Shown here one piece after another: positions 49,175 through 56,886 of a stretch of 64,000 bases of DNA. The position numbers and the translations under genes were made by a program. The notes under the pieces are model-generated. The model ran no database searches. It saw only the letters and a program-made list of their open reading frames with translations, and was not told where the DNA came from. Each line of letters starts with the position of its first letter. Position 1 is the stretch's first letter. This stretch comes from an uncultured Fibrobacter sp. (GTDB lineage: Bacteria; Fibrobacterota; Fibrobacteria; Fibrobacterales; Fibrobacteraceae). The stretch covers positions 1 through 64,000 of the forward strand of contig CAMHDS010000005.1 of the NCBI GenBank assembly GCA_946183925.1, written 5' to 3'.

Positions 49175-50476
49175 TTACGAGTGCAGGTATTCCACGATGG
49201 CGTCGTGGATGGTGGTAAACACTTCCCGCAGTTCCTCTTCGTCTTCTTCCAGGAGCGTCACGCGGAAACCCTTCAAGTCCGTGCAGAAGCTGGTGCTGGG
49301 CACCACGCAGATGCCCTTCGCGCCTAGCAGGTAGTAAACGAAGCGGTAGTCCAGGTTCGTGGTCTTGCTGCACCATTCTTCCACCTTCTTCTTGATAATC
49401 GGGTTGTCGATTTTCAGCGTCTGGTGGCTGTTCAGCGTGCCTTCGCGGAAGATGATGGTGTTGTAGAACGCGCCGTAGGTGGGGTTGAAGTAGAGTTCTG
49501 GAATGTCCGAAAGGATTTCGTTGATGATGGCGCTTCGGCGGCCAATCTTCTCGTTCAGCGCGGTGCGGTGCTCGATAAAGCGCGGATCGCCGAGAACGCG
49601 GGGGATAGTCATCTGGGGGAGTGTGGTGGAGCAGACTTCCACCATCTTGGCGTTGTCGATAGCGCGGCAGAAGGCGTCGAACTGTTCGTCCTTGTCCCGG
49701 TTGTAGTATTCGGCCCAGCCGCAGCGAGCGCCCGGCCAGGGGTATTCCTTCGAAATGCCCTTGAGCGCGATGCCCGGAACGTCGCCGATGTATTCGGCCA
49801 GGGCGTAGGCGTGGGCTCCATTGTACGTAATCTTGTTGTAGATTTCGTCGCAGATGATGAACAGGTTGTAGCGCTTGGCGATATCCACAATCTTCTTGAG
49901 GATATCCAGCGGATAGACCATGCCCGTCGGGTTGTCCGGGTTCAGCACCAGGATGCCCGCGATGCTCGGGTTGTACTTCACCTTGTTTTCCAGTTCTTCC
50001 AGGTCCGGGTACCAGTGGTTTTCGGGCTGGAGGCTGTAGGTGATGGGGGCCGTGTGGGCATGTGCTGCTTCGGCGGAACTGTGGGTGGAGTAGGCCGGGG
50101 CAGGTCCGATAATGCGGGTGTTCATGGAGAGCAGGCCGTAGATGGTGGCGATGGCGTCACCCAGGCCGTTGAAGAACAGGATGTCGTCCACGCTAATCTG
50201 CGCGCCGCCCAGCTTGTTGTTCTCCTTCACCAGGAATTCGCGGGTTTCCAGCATGCCCTTGGAGGGGCAGTAGCCGTAACTGCGGTTGGTCTTGACCAGG
50301 TCCACTACGATGTCCTTGATCCAGTCGGGCAGTTGGCATTTCTTTTCGATGGGGTCTCCGATGTTTTCCCAGTGGATGGGGAGACCCAGGGCCTTGAGCT
50401 GGTTCGCCTTCTTCACGATCTCGCGGATTTCGTAAGAAAGTTCCTTGGCACCTTCGCTCAAAAGTCTTCTGCGCAT
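49175..50476 (-). CDS. Class I/II aminotransferase (AlaA/AspC-like)
   Basis: GDPIEKKCQLPDWI; GILVLNPDNPTGMVYP; IICDEIYNKITYNG; GISKEYPWPGARCGW. Confidence 0.85.
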   Translation of the reverse strand: MRRRLLSEGAKELSYEIREIVKKANQLKALGLPIHWENIGDPIEKKCQLPDWIKDIVVDLVKTNRSYGYCPSKGMLETREFLVKENNKLGGAQISVDDILFFNGLGDAIATIYGLLSMNTRIIGPAPAYSTHSSAEAAHAHTAPITYSLQPENHWYPDLEELENKVKYNPSIAGILVLNPDNPTGMVYPLDILKKIVDIAKRYNLFIICDEIYNKITYNGAHAYALAEYIGDVPGIALKGISKEYPWPGARCGWAEYYNRDKDEQFDAFCRAIDNAKMVEVCSTTLPQMTIPRVLGDPRFIEHRTALNEKIGRRSAIINEILSDIPELYFNPTYGAFYNTIIFREGTLNSHQTLKIDNPIIKKKVEEWCSKTTNLDYRFVYYLLGAKGICVVPSTSFCTDLKGFRVTLLEEDEEELREVFTTIHDAIVEYLHS

Positions 50477-50576
50477 TTTATGCTCCTATGGAGTTGTCGA
50501 AAAATCACTTGTTTTACGGCGTAATTATAGAATAATAAAACAATGAAATTTCTTTAAGTTAATGGTTTTGGGTATG

Positions 50577-50602
50577 AAAAAAGCAGCCTTTTACGGGGCT
50601 GC
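50577..50602 (-). terminator. Rho-independent terminator on the minus strand
   Basis: Minus strand GCAGCCCCGTAAAAGGCTGC followed by TTTTTT. Confidence 0.8.
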
Positions 50603-50631
50603 CCTTGAAACTTGTTATCTGGATTTTGGCG

Positions 50632-50742
50632 TTATGCCTTACAGACCTTGGTTTCTCTGGACAGCCCCACAATAGCTCGGGCTGCTGCCGGGCTTGTTGC
50701 GATTGCAGTTGCTGCGATGTTCTGTCCAAAGAATTTGTTCAT
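50632..50742 (-). CDS. Candidate 36-aa small protein (or ncRNA) with its own promoter and terminator
   Basis: MNKFFGQNIAATAIATSPAAARAIVGLSRETKVCKA*; preceded by a near-consensus promoter, followed by the 50577..50602 terminator. Confidence 0.45.
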   Translation of the reverse strand: MNKFFGQNIAATAIATSPAAARAIVGLSRETKVCKA

Positions 50743-50749
50743 GTGCAAA

Positions 50750-50778
50750 AAAATAGTTCCAGGTGCGGAAGTTGTCAA
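50750..50778 (-). promoter_or_regulatory. Candidate sigma-70 promoter
   Basis: Minus strand TTGACA (50778..50773) - 17 nt - TATTTT (50755..50750). Confidence 0.55.
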
Positions 50779-50865
50779 GAGGGGGAGGTCTCCCCCTGAT
50801 TGCAGCCTTGCCTCGTTGAGTCACATCCCTGCGTGCCATTCTTGTCATCCCCGCGCATCCTTCGT

Positions 50866-50894
50866 TGTCATCCCCGCGAAGGCGGGGACCTCCC
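50866..50894 (+). repeat. REP-like dyad repeat
   Basis: TGTCATCCCCGCGAAGGCGGGGACCTCCC. Confidence 0.85.
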
Positions 50895-50965
50895 TTCATC
50901 TACACACTCGGCAAGTCTTCCTTCACCCCCACGCCTAGGGGCGCTGCCCCTAAAACCCCTTTTTT

Positions 50966-51062
50966 ACAAATCTTTCCCTCAATGTGTACGTTCCCTCGCT
51001 CACAGGAACTCACTTTGTTCGACTGTTCGCTCAGGAAGCACACATCTCGGTCAAAAAACACA
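50966..51062 (+). repeat. Long imperfect hairpin element (copy C)
   Basis: ACAAATCTTTCCCTCAATGTGTACGTTCCCTCGCTCACAG...CTGTTCGCTCAGGAAGCACACATCTCGGTCAAAAAACA. Confidence 0.75.
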
Positions 51063-51134
51063 AACAACGGCTCTGGTATGCAAGTGTTTTGTGGTCAGAA
51101 CCTGTTTTTGCAGGCAAGAACAGGTCTCGTAGGA

Positions 51135-51170
51135 GGAAACTCTTGTGACTGTTAGTCCCTGCGAGTTTCC
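51135..51170 (+). repeat. 36-nt dyad repeat, copy 3
   Basis: GGAAACTCTTGTGACTGTTAGTCCCTGCGAGTTTCC, identical to 6408..6443. Confidence 0.9.
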
Positions 51171-51377
51171 GCCGAGAGTCTTTTGAAGATGTTATACATA
51201 ACTGTTTAGACAATTAGACATGGTTTTTGTCTAAACATTTTTGCCATTGAAACTGCGGAAATAGACAGTGAAGTAAAACATCATCTAAAAGTACACTAAC
51301 ATTGAATACGCAACAAAATAATTTATGTTACATTTCGTCGTAACATTTTCTTTTGCCTTGTTATGATATTGCAGTTC

Positions 51378-53102
51378 TTAATCTTTCAAACATCGGACAC
51401 TATATGCTTCATACGTACTTGACTTCCGCCAATTTGTGACATTAACCCATTCATCCCACCAGGTATACTTACAAGAATCTTCCTCGATGCAAATGATATC
51501 ATAGCCTGTGGATTTACTCCAAAAGCACCCATAACCACCTGCGCTCTTAAATTGTCCATTTGTAAAGGCGGGGTAAATGCCATAATAACCGCCCGATACA
51601 TAATAATAGCCCGCAGGCAACCAAGAAAAACCAAAGGCGTCGGGACCTGAAGCATTTATAACTTCAATCCTCGTGTTATCTCCGGGTCCAATACCTTGAG
51701 AAGTGCATAGGTCAAAATCCCGCGGGTAATAGTAAAACCCTATCGAATCGCTCCATCCTTTTCTAGACCTTAATAATGGCCCTGGGTATTTGACATATCT
51801 AAAGAGGGTTTTCCATTCAGATGTATCGGGTAAATGCCAACCCTTGGGGCAGATGTTTTTTGCCGTTGAATAGGGATAAAGCCTTCCGTACCTTTTTTCA
51901 TATTTTGCGCAATAAATCGAGCTGTCGTTATAGCATGCGTTATCACCATATTCATAGTTCATGTTTTCTGCCATCCAAACCTGATTCCCAATTTGAACGG
52001 TCTTGTAATACTGCCCATCGCGGCTATCAATAAATTCGCCATAGTCTATATTCGGGTTCAAATTGTTCATTTTTGGATCAAAACTGCTAGAAGATGAAAT
52101 TTCAATTATGGGAGAAGGACCTTCGATACATCGTATCGAATATAAATACAAATCCTTGTATTTTATTGATTCGCGATAAAAGCCTATATCATTACTTATT
52201 GTAGGAGTATAAATGCAATATCCCGCACTGGTACATTCATATTCTCCGGCACTCCAAAAGGTCGTCGCAGAACCCACACTGTAAAAATCATCATGATACC
52301 CACCTAGATAGTTTCCTGCCGGAAGTGCAGTAAATCCAAAATCATTTGTTCCATTTTTATCCCAACCCGATGCAGATTTGAGGGTTGTTTTTGCTGTTCC
52401 CGAACCAACATACGACACAAGAGTGTCCCATTCATCTATTGTGGGCAAATGCCACCCTTGGGGGCACACGCTATTGGCCGCCGACCAGTTGTACAGTCGC
52501 CCATATTTAAAGCATGAATCAACAGAGTTGTTGTAGCACATGCTCTTTAAAGAGTCAATATTGTAGTTTAGATTTTCGGCCATCCATACCTGATTTCCAA
52601 TTTTAACAGTCTTGTATTTTTGTCCATCACGGCTGTCAGTGAATTCGCCGTAGCTTATATTTGGATTTAGGTATGACCAAGCTTCCTTCATTTTGGATGA
52701 ACTGCTTGACGAATATGTGTCACGAACTGAAGAACTAGAACTTGTCGGCGATGATATATTTTCACTTGAAGAAGATTCAATCGTATTTATTGACGAACTT
52801 GACGGCAAAAGCAAATAAGATGATGAAGAAATTGCCAGAATGGGTGTGTCTTGATTTGCCGGATTGATTGTTTCATCACCTTGTTTCGTCCAGATGCCAT
52901 TTGCACAACCATAGTAGGCATTCTCTGTTGTGACAAGAATCGACATTCCATTCTTTTCTTCGTTACACATTCCAAGTTCAAACCTTTTTTCTACCTCGGA
53001 TACAGGCGACGAATTAGTTGCATCGGACCCAGAGTCGGAACCGCAGGCAGTTATGAGGATTAATGCAAGAACAGTTGTCATTATAGAAATTACTTTCCGC
53101 AT
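51378..53102 (-). CDS. Lipoprotein with two FISUMP domains
   Basis: Lipobox LITAC; two 'YGEFTDSRDGQKYKTVKIGNQVWMAENLNY...CPQGWHLP' units separated by a Ser-rich linker. Confidence 0.9.
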   Translation of the reverse strand: MRKVISIMTTVLALILITACGSDSGSDATNSSPVSEVEKRFELGMCNEEKNGMSILVTTENAYYGCANGIWTKQGDETINPANQDTPILAISSSSYLLLPSSSSINTIESSSSENISSPTSSSSSVRDTYSSSSSSKMKEAWSYLNPNISYGEFTDSRDGQKYKTVKIGNQVWMAENLNYNIDSLKSMCYNNSVDSCFKYGRLYNWSAANSVCPQGWHLPTIDEWDTLVSYVGSGTAKTTLKSASGWDKNGTNDFGFTALPAGNYLGGYHDDFYSVGSATTFWSAGEYECTSAGYCIYTPTISNDIGFYRESIKYKDLYLYSIRCIEGPSPIIEISSSSSFDPKMNNLNPNIDYGEFIDSRDGQYYKTVQIGNQVWMAENMNYEYGDNACYNDSSIYCAKYEKRYGRLYPYSTAKNICPKGWHLPDTSEWKTLFRYVKYPGPLLRSRKGWSDSIGFYYYPRDFDLCTSQGIGPGDNTRIEVINASGPDAFGFSWLPAGYYYVSGGYYGIYPAFTNGQFKSAGGYGCFWSKSTGYDIICIEEDSCKYTWWDEWVNVTNWRKSSTYEAYSVRCLKD

Positions 53103-53105
53103 ATA

Positions 53106-53624
53106 TCACTCCTTGCGTTGGGATATCGGGCCTTCAAAAAGGGGATTATATTTGTAGTGAAGTATGGCTTCAACTAGCTCATTTGAAAATTCTGGAGCTG
53201 ATTTAAGGAAGAGAATGTTGATTCGTATAAAATTGTTTCTTATGAAATCCCCAACATCACCTATTTCTTTCCCTAAAGGTTTGTTATTCAAAATACTTCT
53301 TGCAAGATTGCTTCCGCTTGATTTGGGATTATAGTGATGCCCATCAAATCTAGCGGTAGACTTTGGGCCAACACGACCGATTTTGAAGAAACGGTTTCCG
53401 CTAAACCTTATGCATTCGTTCAAATAAAAAATGTAAACAGCTCCTTTCAACTCGCCGTATTTATTCTTATACGAATTAAAAGTATGTTGATCGGACGGAA
53501 GGTCAATGATAAAGTCGATTCCCGCCTTTAGGGGTTTTTCTAAAAGAAGTGTACTTTTTTCAATATATTTGGGGAGATCCCTCATCATTTGCTGAAGTTC
53601 TTTTTGATTTTTTTCTTTAGCCAT
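53106..53624 (-). CDS. Hypothetical protein, possible GIY-YIG-like nuclease
   Basis: Start MAKEKNQ preceded by GGAGG; GAVYIFYLNECIRFSGNRFFKIGRVGPKSTARFDGHHYNP...ELVEAILHYKYNPLFEG resembles GIY-YIG order. Confidence 0.4.
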   Translation of the reverse strand: MAKEKNQKELQQMMRDLPKYIEKSTLLLEKPLKAGIDFIIDLPSDQHTFNSYKNKYGELKGAVYIFYLNECIRFSGNRFFKIGRVGPKSTARFDGHHYNPKSSGSNLARSILNNKPLGKEIGDVGDFIRNNFIRINILFLKSAPEFSNELVEAILHYKYNPLFEGPISQRKE

Positions 53625-53839
53625 CGCAGCCTCCATCGTATACACCTATGGAGTTCGCCCCTGCTCAACAAGAGCTAAACTCTCTAATATGTCCGATTTA
53701 AAAATAAATTAAAAATGCCGCGATGGAATAGAAAACTTATAAAAAAGAGTGTGCTTGTTGTGAGAATATTGATTTTGAGATAATTTTTGCAATTTGCAGA
53801 AATTTGCATATAATTACGTGAAAATAATGAAAAATATTG

Positions 53840-53859
53840 CAATTTTTGTGCAAAAATTG
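53840..53859. promoter_or_regulatory. Candidate TA operator palindrome
   Basis: CAATTTTTG-TG-CAAAAATTG just upstream of the antitoxin gene. Confidence 0.45.
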
Positions 53860-53886
53860 TATATTTGCATAAAAAAGGAGTCGCTT

Positions 53887-54150
53887 ATGGCACAGGCTAC
53901 AGTTTCTGCACGTATCGACAGCAAGGACAAGGAAAGTTTCGACAAGTTCTGCAGCAATGTAGGGCTGTCCACGTCTGCCGCCATATATATGTTTGTGAAA
54001 AACGTCATCAACGAACGTCGCATCCCCTTCGAAGTCCGCGAACCCTCCGTCCGCTACAACGCAAACGACATCGAAGCCCTCAAGAAAGGCATCGAGCAGT
54101 TGAACGCCGGCAAGGGCGTTGAACACGAACTTATTGAGGTGGATGACTGA
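53887..54150 (+). CDS. RelB/DinJ-family antitoxin
   Basis: MAQATVSARIDSKDKESFDKFCSNVGLSTSAAIYMFVKNVINERRIPFEV; AAGGAG Shine-Dalgarno upstream. Confidence 0.85.
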   Translation: MAQATVSARIDSKDKESFDKFCSNVGLSTSAAIYMFVKNVINERRIPFEVREPSVRYNANDIEALKKGIEQLNAGKGVEHELIEVDD

Positions 54151-54413
54151 TGAAGAAGATTTGGTCGGACAAAGCCTGGGATGATTACCTTTACTGGCAA
54201 ACACAAGACAAGAAAACCCTCAAAAAAGTAAACCAACTAGTCAAAGACATTGAACGCAGTAATTTTGAAGGACTAGGCAAACCCGAAGCGTTAAAGGGCA
54301 ACTTGAGCGGATTCTGGAGCCGCAGAATCGACGATGCCAACCGTTTGATTTATCGAATTAACGGCGAGTTTATCGATATCCTTTCGTGTAAAGGACATTA
54401 CGAGAACGTTTGA
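54150..54413 (+). CDS. yoeB: YoeB/Txe-family mRNA interferase toxin
   Basis: MKKIWSDKAWDDYLYWQTQDKKTLKKVNQLVKDIERSNFEGLGKPEALKGNLSGFWSRRIDDANRLIYRI; overlaps antitoxin stop (TGATG). Confidence 0.9.
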   Translation: MKKIWSDKAWDDYLYWQTQDKKTLKKVNQLVKDIERSNFEGLGKPEALKGNLSGFWSRRIDDANRLIYRINGEFIDILSCKGHYENV

Positions 54414-54434
54414 TTAAAAAGTATTTTTAATGTC

Positions 54435-54851
54435 ATGACCCACGGAACAATATACGATCCCATCCGCAAGAAGGATGTGCCTGACACCCCCGAAGAACGG
54501 GTGCGTCAGGCCACAATCCGTTTTCTGCTGGACGAGGTGAAGGTCCCTGCCCACCTGATTACAGTGGAGTTCGGCCTGAGTTCCGTTGACCCCAAGACGG
54601 ATGACCGGGTGGACATCGTGGTGCACGATTTCCGTAACGGGAACGACCAGGCGAAACCCTGGCTTTTGGTGGAATGCAAGGCTCCCGGCGAATACACCTG
54701 GGAGGCTTTGCAGGTTCAGCTGAACAAGTACCTGCAGATTCTCACGCCCAAGTTCGTGATGCTTTCGTTGGGAGACTGTGAGCGTTTTTTTGAAATGGAC
54801 GCCGCCACCAAGAGATTTGTTAAGGTTGAGCGGCTTCCTGAATTCCGTTAG
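54435..54851 (+). CDS. Stand-alone type I restriction R-subunit N-terminal-like (HSDR_N_2) PD-(D/E)XK domain protein
   Basis: ERVRQATIRFLLDEVKVPAHLITVEFGL...DDRVDIVVHD...WLLVECKAPG (D...ExK). Confidence 0.75.
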   Translation: MTHGTIYDPIRKKDVPDTPEERVRQATIRFLLDEVKVPAHLITVEFGLSSVDPKTDDRVDIVVHDFRNGNDQAKPWLLVECKAPGEYTWEALQVQLNKYLQILTPKFVMLSLGDCERFFEMDAATKRFVKVERLPEFR

Positions 54852-56196
54852 GCGGGTATTCGAAGGAGCGGCGTTCCGCAATCCACTTGCGTACAGCTTC
54901 GACTGCACGGGCGCCCAGAATCTCTTTCTTGTTCTTTTTCTTGAGGCCTTCGTGGTGGGGGAGCAGCCCGAAGTTGAAGTTCATGGGCTGGAAATTTTCG
55001 TTTTCCTCTACCAGCCGGTTCATGAGGGACCCGATGCAACTTTCGTCGGGGAGCGGGTCGGCATGCCCGTGCAAAATGGTCTGGGCCATGTTCCAGGCGG
55101 CATACCATCCGGTAGCCACCGCCTCAGTGTAGCCTTCGCTTCCGGTGATTTGCCCGGCGAACCAGGTGGGCGGAATGCCCTTGGCGCATTCCAAATCCGG
55201 ACGCAATCTTAAAGTGGCATCTAAGAACTTGGGTGATTCGATGAAGGTGTTCCGGTGCATGCAGCCGAGGCGTGCAAATTTCGCATTGCGCAAGGCCGGC
55301 ACCAAGGTGAAGATTTCTTTTTGCGTGCCCCACTTGAGGCGGGTCTGGAAACCCACCATGTTGAAGAGGGTCTTCTGCTTGTTTTCGGCCCGGAGCTGTA
55401 TTACCGCGTACCACAAATGCCCATTGTTGCCAAGCCCGAGACCGATGGGGCGCATGGGCCCATGACGGAGAGTCTCGTAGCCGCGGCGGGCCATTTCTTC
55501 GACGGGCAGGCAGCCTTCGAACAGTTCGTTCTTTTCGAAGGGGCGGGGCTCCACGGCTTCGGCCTCGCACAGTTTACGGACAAACTCCGTATAGGTTTCC
55601 TTGTCCAGGGGGCAGTTGATAAAGTCCGCCGTCTCGCCCTTTTCCCAGCGGTTCATATAGAAGGCGTGGTCAAAGTCGATGCTGTCGGTCTCTACCACAG
55701 GGGCGATGGCGTCGAAGAAATGGAGGCGCTCGCTCCCCAGCCGCTTGAAGATATCGTCGGCGAGCGCGTCGCTGGCCAGCGGCCCCGCCGCGACTAAGGT
55801 CGGGCAGTCTCCTTCGAGGCTGGTGACTTCTTCGCGGTGGAGCGTGATGTTGGGAGATTCTGCAATTTTCTTTTCTACCGATTCGCTGAAAATGTCCCGG
55901 TTCACGGTGAGGGAATCGCCAGCGGGAACGGCGGCTTCACGGGCGGAGTCCAAAAGGAAACTCCCCAGCATGGTGAGTTCCTGCTTTAAAAGTCCGTGTG
56001 CCGATGTGACGCCCAGCGCCTTGAAACTGTTGGAGCAGACGAGTTGCGCCAGGTGGCCGTCCTTGTGGGCGGGAGTCTGCTTGACCGGACGCATCTCGTA
56101 CAGGTCCACCTTGAAACCGCGGCTCGCCAGCTGCAAAGCCGCCTCGCAACCTGCGAGACCGCCACCTATGACTCTTACTCGTTGCTGTTCGCTCAT
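54820..56196 (-). CDS. trmFO: Methylenetetrahydrofolate--tRNA-(uracil-5-)-methyltransferase
   Basis: VRVIGGGLAGCEAALQLASRGFKVDLYEMRPVKQTPAHKDGHLAQLVCSNSFK; GQITGSEGYTEAVATGW. Confidence 0.95.
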   Translation of the reverse strand: MSEQQRVRVIGGGLAGCEAALQLASRGFKVDLYEMRPVKQTPAHKDGHLAQLVCSNSFKALGVTSAHGLLKQELTMLGSFLLDSAREAAVPAGDSLTVNRDIFSESVEKKIAESPNITLHREEVTSLEGDCPTLVAAGPLASDALADDIFKRLGSERLHFFDAIAPVVETDSIDFDHAFYMNRWEKGETADFINCPLDKETYTEFVRKLCEAEAVEPRPFEKNELFEGCLPVEEMARRGYETLRHGPMRPIGLGLGNNGHLWYAVIQLRAENKQKTLFNMVGFQTRLKWGTQKEIFTLVPALRNAKFARLGCMHRNTFIESPKFLDATLRLRPDLECAKGIPPTWFAGQITGSEGYTEAVATGWYAAWNMAQTILHGHADPLPDESCIGSLMNRLVEENENFQPMNFNFGLLPHHEGLKKKNKKEILGARAVEAVRKWIAERRSFEYPPNGIQEAAQP

Positions 56197-56224
56197 TTCA
56201 TTCGCTTTGAGGTTTAAGGTACGG

Positions 56225-56295
56225 GGTTTTAGGGGTGTCCCCTAGGAGAAGGGGTAGCGAGCTACGAAGTGCGAGCGAGGGGAAGGCTTTCCCCT
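56225..56295 (-). repeat. GGGGAAAGCCTTCCCC multi-hairpin repeat
   Basis: Reverse complement AGGGGAAAGCCTTCCCCTCGCTCGCACTTCGTAGCTCGCTACCCCTTCTCCTAGGGGACACCCCTAAAA. Confidence 0.8.
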
Positions 56296-56414
56296 TTTTG
56301 CCAGTTAGTGCTCGTCGGTTCACTTGGACTGGATCCTTCATGCTTCGCATTCAGGATGACACACTTGCGTTTTACTCATCGGTCAATTCCGAATTCCGAA
56401 ATCTGAATTCCGAA

Positions 56415-56876
56415 TTAATTCGTCACCACTTTCCGGTAGCTCTTGGCGTTGCCGATCCAGAGCTTCACCAGGAGTTCTTCTAGGGAGGCGGTGGAGACGC
56501 ATTCGGGGTCGGCATCCTGGATTTCGTCGGAAATCAGGTTTGCTTGGGTCAGGTTCAGCATGCCGTAGTACATGGCTTCCATGAGCTGGGAGGCGAATTT
56601 CGGGGAAATCCGCGCCACCGCGTCCATGTCGTTCAGGGGCGGCAGTTGGGTCTTGTCGGGGCTGAACTGGTCCAGGTTGTCCATGGTCCACATGTCGGCG
56701 GCCTTGCCCATGTCGTCGCTGGGGGCGATTTTCAGGAGCTTTTCCTTGTAGGCGTTCCATTCCACGTTGGTGGTCTTTCCCGCCTTGCGCACGGACTTCA
56801 AGAAGGACAGGACGGCGTAGTAGAGGTCCTTTTCTCTCTGGTTCATCTCTTTCTGCGAAGCGGGAATCATGGCCAA
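56415..56876 (-). CDS. Hypothetical protein
   Basis: Intact 153-aa ORF between purH-like and trmFO genes. Confidence 0.5.
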   Translation of the reverse strand: MAMIPASQKEMNQREKDLYYAVLSFLKSVRKAGKTTNVEWNAYKEKLLKIAPSDDMGKAADMWTMDNLDQFSPDKTQLPPLNDMDAVARISPKFASQLMEAMYYGMLNLTQANLISDEIQDADPECVSTASLEELLVKLWIGNAKSYRKVVTN

Positions 56877-56886
56877 ACCTGCGGGA

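Noticed and set aside
49424-50524. 366-aa plus-strand ORF antisense to the aminotransferase
   Set aside because: Same artefact.
6408-51170. CRISPR repeat interpretation of the 36-nt dyad element
   Set aside because: The length suits a CRISPR repeat, but the copies are kilobases apart, in both orientations, with no spacer array or cas genes.
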